Source: CAZJHX01 sp964545715 (lineage in GTDB: Bacteria; Myxococcota_A; UBA9042; GCA-2863065). Taken from it: a DNA stretch of 14,610 nt. The first letter of the stretch is position 1, and each line of letters begins with the position of its first letter. The position numbers and the translations under genes were made by a program. The notes beneath the pieces are model-generated. The model saw nothing but the letters and a program-made list of their open reading frames with translations. It was not told where the DNA came from and searched no databases. Positions 6,826 to 14,610 of this stretch are shown piece by piece. Location: NCBI GenBank assembly GCA_964545715.1, contig CAZJHX010000218.1, positions 1-14,610 on the forward strand, read 5' to 3'.

Positions 6826-9194
6826 CGGTACCACATGCGCATGAAGTCGGCGCCGTCCTTGCCGGCGCACTTCAGGTACCAGTGGCCGTAGAAGTAGTCA
6901 CCGATCATCCACGTGTCGACGGGCATCCCGATCGCGTAAATGTCCAGCTGGTAGTCCGCTCGGCAGCAGCAGCTGCCGTTCCAGGTGGCGGTGACCACCG
7001 GGTAGTTGGTGCACTGCAGCGGCTCCAGCAGGCTGGTGTCCGGTTTCCACAAAAAGCCGTCGGTGCAGCCATCGCCCTTGGCGTACGGACGGTGCAGCCA
7101 CTGCTCCTCGGACGTCTTGAGATCGAGATAGACCGGACCGCCCGCCTGCTTGCAGGAGAAGCGCACCGACGTGCTCGCCGTCGCCAGCTGAGCCGTGACC
7201 TCGTACGGCAGCCTGAAGTGATCCTCGGTGCTGGTGGCGTCCAGCCCGACCGCGGGCGCGGTGGTCGTCAGATAGCTGGCCAGCAGCGTCCAGCCGCCGC
7301 CGTCCGTGGACATGTCGCACCAGGCGATAAAGGCGCCGCCGCCCGGATCGATCCAGTAGCGCCCCGACTCCGTGTTGCCGGCGGCCTGCAGCGCGGCGCA
7401 GCTCGGCTGGGCGTCCGCCTCGGTGTTGAAGGGGGTCAGCGGACCGGCAGCGGGCTCGCACAAGCCGGGGCCGGGTGGCGGATCGCAGGCGTCGCCTTTT
7501 CCGTCCTCGTCGTAGTCGGTCTGGTCGGGGTTGTGGTCCACCGGGCAGTTGTCCGTGTTGTCGCCGATGCCGTCGCCGTCGGTGTCCAGCTGCTCGGTCG
7601 GGTCCAGCGGAAAGGCGTCCGCCGTGTCCGGAGCGCCGTCGTCGTCGTCATCCTCGTCGGTGGCGTCCGGCGTCCCATCCTCGTCCGTGTCGGCGTCCCC
7701 GAGATCCTCCAGCGGATTGGCGTCGTCCGGGTCCTCGATCCCGTCGTTGTCGTCGTCCGGATCTTCGTTGTCGCCAACCTCGTCCTTGTCCGCGTCACCC
7801 CACTCATCGGCGTCCTCATCAAACTCGTCCGCCTCGTCGTCCACCCCGTCGCCGTCCGTGTCCGGCGGCGTCTGTGGCCCGGCGCAGTCCGGGTTGTCGG
7901 TGATGTCCAGCTCCATGATCCACGCGGCCGGGTTGGTCTGCGAGCCCCAGAAGCTCAGCAGCGTGACCCGAATCCGGTGCGCCACCAGCCCCGGCATCGA
8001 GACGGTCGCCGTCGGCATCTGAGGAAACTCGACCTCGATCACCGCGATCTCAACCCCCTCCGCATCGTACAACTGGACCAGCGCGCCCTTGACCAGCGCC
8101 GTGAACTTGGCCGGCGACGAGATCCCGCTCACGTACCCATCTGCAGCCGCTTGCGTCAGCGTCAGCCACTCCAGCGGCAGCCCCTCGCCAAAGTCGATGA
8201 CAAACCACTCCCCCACGTTGGGCAGCGTGTAGCTCGGCGAGTAGAAGTTGCGCGGGCTGACCGGCCCCTCGCACGCGGCCCAGTTGCCACCCGCAAGCTC
8301 GTACAGCCCGTTGATCATGTTGGCCGCTTTGCCGTCGCACTCGTTGCCCCACGGCATCAGCCACCAACTGGACTGGTCGGCCGTCCACCCGGTCTTGTTG
8401 TCGATTGGACCGCACACGTCGTCGCACAGGTCGCCCACCCCGTCCGCGTTTACGTCGTCCTGCTCCGGGTTGGCCTTCAGCGGGCAGTTGTCGGACTCAT
8501 CCTTGATGCCATCCCCGTCCTCGTCGCCGTCGCACACGTTGCCCACACCGTCATTGTCGGCGTCCGCCTGGCCCGGATTGGGCTGCAGCGGGCAGTTGTC
8601 ATAAAAGTCCGAGACCAGATCCTCGTCGTCATCCAGGTCCACACAGTCCAGCGCGCCGTCCTGGTCGGTGTCCCAGAACCCACCCGCCTGCGCCTCTTCC
8701 GCATCCTCCGGCGCCTCATCGATCACGTCGTCGCAGTTGTTGTCGACGCCGTCACAGACCTCCTTCAAGCCCGGCGCTGTCGCCGCCGCGTACGGTGCGC
8801 AGTCGTCGTCGTTGTCGACGCCGTCCCCGTCGATGTCCACATCCTCGCAATCAGGCACACCGTCCGCATCCGTATCCGTGGGATCGTCACATGGCGGCAC
8901 GTCGGGCTCAGGCTCGACATCCACGACGACATCCGCAGCCACATCCTCCTGGGCCGCCACGTCGGGTGTGATCTCGTCTGGCGTAGGCCGCGGCCCGGGA
9001 TCCTCAGCGGCCACGTCCGGCACGTCCTCAGGCGCCGGTCCCTCGTCGAGCGGCGCCGCCACATCCGGCGTCTGTGAATCCACCGTCACGGCAGGCCCCT
9101 CGTCCGGCGGCGGATCCCCAGGCCGGCTGTCCTGAGTGCACCCGGCCGTAATCAGGGTCACAGCAAGACCACAGGCCAGGCGCATGCACGTCAT
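6822..9194 (-). CDS. Large lipoprotein: thrombospondin type 3 repeats, discoidin-like domain, fibrinogen-like C-terminus
   Basis: A 790-residue surface protein. Residues 1-19 form a signal peptide with a lipobox-like TAGC (Cys19; Thr at -3 is slightly unusual). Residues 20-100 are a Pro/Asp/Ala/Val-rich linker. Residues 105-262 carry Ca-binding thrombospondin type 3 repeats (DTDADGVPDCED, DNCPLQPNPGQADADNDGVG, DNCPLKANPEQDD) and a CDGVDNNCDD motif (147-156) known from bacterial metal-binding repeats. Residues about 270-432 look like a galactose-binding/F5-8C-type beta-sandwich (weak call). A second acidic repeat block covers 440-572. From about 577 the SGRYWIDP...WCDMSTDGGGWTL segment (610-637) is the N-terminal part of a fibrinogen-like domain; the rest does not follow the classic fold, and CCC occurs at 742-744. 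The likely role is Ca-dependent binding of a glycan or protein at the outer surface. ATG 9194 overlaps the regulator's stop as ATGA, with GGAG 8 bases upstream; ATG 9185 is an alternative. Confidence 0.85.
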   Translation of the reverse strand: MTCMRLACGLAVTLITAGCTQDSRPGDPPPDEGPAVTVDSQTPDVAAPLDEGPAPEDVPDVAAEDPGPRPTPDEITPDVAAQEDVAADVVVDVEPEPDVPPCDDPTDTDADGVPDCEDVDIDGDGVDNDDDCAPYAAATAPGLKEVCDGVDNNCDDVIDEAPEDAEEAQAGGFWDTDQDGALDCVDLDDDEDLVSDFYDNCPLQPNPGQADADNDGVGNVCDGDEDGDGIKDESDNCPLKANPEQDDVNADGVGDLCDDVCGPIDNKTGWTADQSSWWLMPWGNECDGKAANMINGLYELAGGNWAACEGPVSPRNFYSPSYTLPNVGEWFVIDFGEGLPLEWLTLTQAAADGYVSGISSPAKFTALVKGALVQLYDAEGVEIAVIEVEFPQMPTATVSMPGLVAHRIRVTLLSFWGSQTNPAAWIMELDITDNPDCAGPQTPPDTDGDGVDDEADEFDEDADEWGDADKDEVGDNEDPDDDNDGIEDPDDANPLEDLGDADTDEDGTPDATDEDDDDDGAPDTADAFPLDPTEQLDTDGDGIGDNTDNCPVDHNPDQTDYDEDGKGDACDPPPGPGLCEPAAGPLTPFNTEADAQPSCAALQAAGNTESGRYWIDPGGGAFIAWCDMSTDGGGWTLLASYLTTTAPAVGLDATSTEDHFRLPYEVTAQLATASTSVRFSCKQAGGPVYLDLKTSEEQWLHRPYAKGDGCTDGFLWKPDTSLLEPLQCTNYPVVTATWNGSCCCRADYQLDIYAIGMPVDTWMIGDYFYGHWYLKCAGKDGADFMRMWYR

Positions 9195-10540
9195 TCGTCG
9201 GTCTCCGTCGCCTTGCGTGGCGGATCCACGTCAAACTGCTTCATCCAGCGATAGACCTGCCGGCGGCTGCGGTGCACCAGCGTGGCCACGGTCGTCGCGC
9301 TCCACCCGCAGCGCTCCAGCAGCGCCACGAGCTCCTCCCGATTGGTCGGCACCGCGACCTCCTCCGTCGCCGCGTCACCCGCGGCCGGAGCGTCCGGGCG
9401 CATCTCTTCAGGCAGCGTCTCGATATCCCATTGCTCCACGTCTCCATGCAGCACCGGCAGCCGGCGCGCCAGCTGCTTCAGCTCCCGCACGTTCAGCGGC
9501 CACGGCCAGCACAGCAGCCACTCCGCAAAATCCCCCGTCATCGGCTTGCTGCGATACTGATCGGGCAGGAAGTGGTCGAACAGCATCAAGATGTCCTGCC
9601 GCCGCTCCGCCAGCCCGGGCGTCGTCAGCACCACCCCCGACAGCCGCGCATACAGGTCCGGCCGAAAGTCTCCGCGCTCCATATCCCCGCGCAGGTCCCG
9701 GTTGGTCGCCGCCACCACCCGCGTGTGGACACGGGTCGGCATGGTCGCGCCCACCGGCGTGATCTCGTGGTTCTCCAGCGCCCGCAGCAACTTGGGCTGC
9801 GCGCCCGGCGCCAGCTCCCCGACCTCGTCCAGAAACAGCGTCCCGCCGCTCGCGTGCAAGAACGCGCCCTTCTCGTGCCCGGTCGCCCCCGTAAAGGCGC
9901 CCCTGCGATGCCCGAAGAGCGCGCTCTCCACCAGCGTGTCCGGAATCGCCGCGCAGTTGATCGGCACCTGCGGACCGCTCGCTCCCGAGCACATATGCAG
10001 CGCCGCCGCGACCAGCTCCTTGCCCGTCCCGCTGTCGCCCACCACCAGCACGGTCAAGTCGCTCGGCGCCACCCGCCGGATCTGATCGCGCAGCGCCAGA
10101 ATCGCCGGCGAGCGCCCGACAATGCCCAGCTCCGCGTCTGTGCCTTTGGCATCCAGCAGCGCCACCGGCACCCGGTCGACCACCGCCAGAGACTCTCCAA
10201 AACGCACCACGTCGCCCGGCTCCGCCCAGTGGTGCTCCACGCGGGCGCCATTTACAAACGTCCCGTTGGTCGAGCCCAGATCCCGCACCAGCAGCTTCTC
10301 AGCCTCGAAGCGCGTCAGGGCCCCGTGGGTGCGCGACATCCGGCGATCATCCACGGGGCACTTGGTACCGGCGCCGCTTGGCTGTCGCCCAAACAGCCGC
10401 TCACCGCGGTCCAGATGCACGCGCTTGCCCGCCCACGCGGGGTCCGGACTGCGCACAAACCAGGCCACCCACGCGGTCGGCGTCGTCGCACGCTCCCGCG
10501 ACGGCGCCTGCTCCGTGCGCAAAGAGTCATATTCACCCAT
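9191..10540 (-). CDS. FHA-domain sigma54-dependent transcriptional activator (enhancer-binding protein)
   Basis: A 449-residue AAA+ activator that should remodel sigma54-RNA polymerase at -24/-12 promoters. The N-terminal FHA domain (about 22-125) keeps the phosphothreonine-binding signature: GR (51-52), SRTH (69-72) and GSTNGTFVNG (89-98). The AAA+ domain has Walker A GDSGTGKE (168-175), an intact sigma54-contact loop GAFTGA (214-219), Walker B TLFLDE (234-239), ATNRDL (278-283), the FRPDLYARL segment (292-300) and WPLNVREL (347-354). A Fis-type helix-turn-helix occupies about 400-436. There is no receiver or GAF domain, so the input is probably a phosphothreonine partner from a Ser/Thr kinase, as known for FHA activators in Myxococcus. 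The ATG at 10540 begins just before the FHA domain; an earlier ATG-type start would lie inside the upstream WD40 gene. Only a weak GGGGA precedes it. The gap to the STAND/WD40 gene is 31 bases. Confidence 0.92.
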   Translation of the reverse strand: MGEYDSLRTEQAPSRERATTPTAWVAWFVRSPDPAWAGKRVHLDRGERLFGRQPSGAGTKCPVDDRRMSRTHGALTRFEAEKLLVRDLGSTNGTFVNGARVEHHWAEPGDVVRFGESLAVVDRVPVALLDAKGTDAELGIVGRSPAILALRDQIRRVAPSDLTVLVVGDSGTGKELVAAALHMCSGASGPQVPINCAAIPDTLVESALFGHRRGAFTGATGHEKGAFLHASGGTLFLDEVGELAPGAQPKLLRALENHEITPVGATMPTRVHTRVVAATNRDLRGDMERGDFRPDLYARLSGVVLTTPGLAERRQDILMLFDHFLPDQYRSKPMTGDFAEWLLCWPWPLNVRELKQLARRLPVLHGDVEQWDIETLPEEMRPDAPAAGDAATEEVAVPTNREELVALLERCGWSATTVATLVHRSRRQVYRWMKQFDVDPPRKATETDE

Positions 10541-10571
10541 ATGTGCAGGATCCCCGCGCGCCCTGGACAGG

Positions 10572-14610
<4,039 letters not shown>

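Noticed and set aside
7480..8960. Dense GTC/GTCGTC repeats suggesting a DNA tandem repeat or CRISPR-like array
   Set aside because: They are codons of Asp-rich Ca-binding repeats, irregular in length, without constant repeats and unique spacers.
6882..9077. Plus-strand 731-codon frame rich in Val and Arg opposite the thrombospondin-type lipoprotein
   Set aside because: It is the reverse reading of Asp/Asn/Gly repeats (GAC read as GTC); no domain or start signal.

Overview
The window is high-GC DNA (no base count was run) with tightly packed, mostly long genes. Several features point to a Myxococcota-type (deltaproteobacterial-lineage) bacterium. These are a STAND ATPase fused through one membrane helix to a long WD40 array, a sigma54 enhancer-binding protein with an FHA domain, a lipoprotein built from thrombospondin type 3 repeats, and lipoproteins with Asp/Pro-rich linkers just after the lipobox. 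The taxon is an inference from gene content. The right end is not natural sequence: it is a run of 39 G followed by 15 C at a probable contig edge.

Left part, plus strand (1-3605). The 3' part of a WD40-repeat gene enters from outside the window. After it comes a 140-base regulatory gap holding a perfect 10-base inverted repeat and a near-consensus sigma54 (-24/-12) promoter. The promoter leads into a small lipoprotein with a Gly/Tyr-rich tail. A complete D-3-phosphoglycerate dehydrogenase (serA-like) gene follows.

Right part, minus strand (14556 down to 3613). Five genes run in the same direction with tight spacing, in transcription order: STAND-TM-WD40 protein (5' end missing), FHA-sigma54 activator (31-base gap), thrombospondin type 3/fibrinogen-like lipoprotein (ATGA overlap), class II aldolase (44-base gap), and a GH36-type alpha-galactosidase lipoprotein (stop codon abutting a GTG-ATG start). 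This run converges on serA with only 7 bases between the two stop codons.

A working model, mostly inference: a membrane STAND/WD40 sensor, perhaps with a kinase domain upstream of the window, signals to the FHA-type activator. That activator could then fire the sigma54 promoter of the Gly/Tyr-rich lipoprotein, using the inverted repeat about 100 bases upstream as its enhancer site. The same operon encodes envelope proteins for binding and cleaving a galactoside and a cytosolic aldolase for sugar breakdown. No tRNA, rRNA, CRISPR array, insertion sequence or riboswitch was seen, and no stretch over 300 bases lacks a gene.
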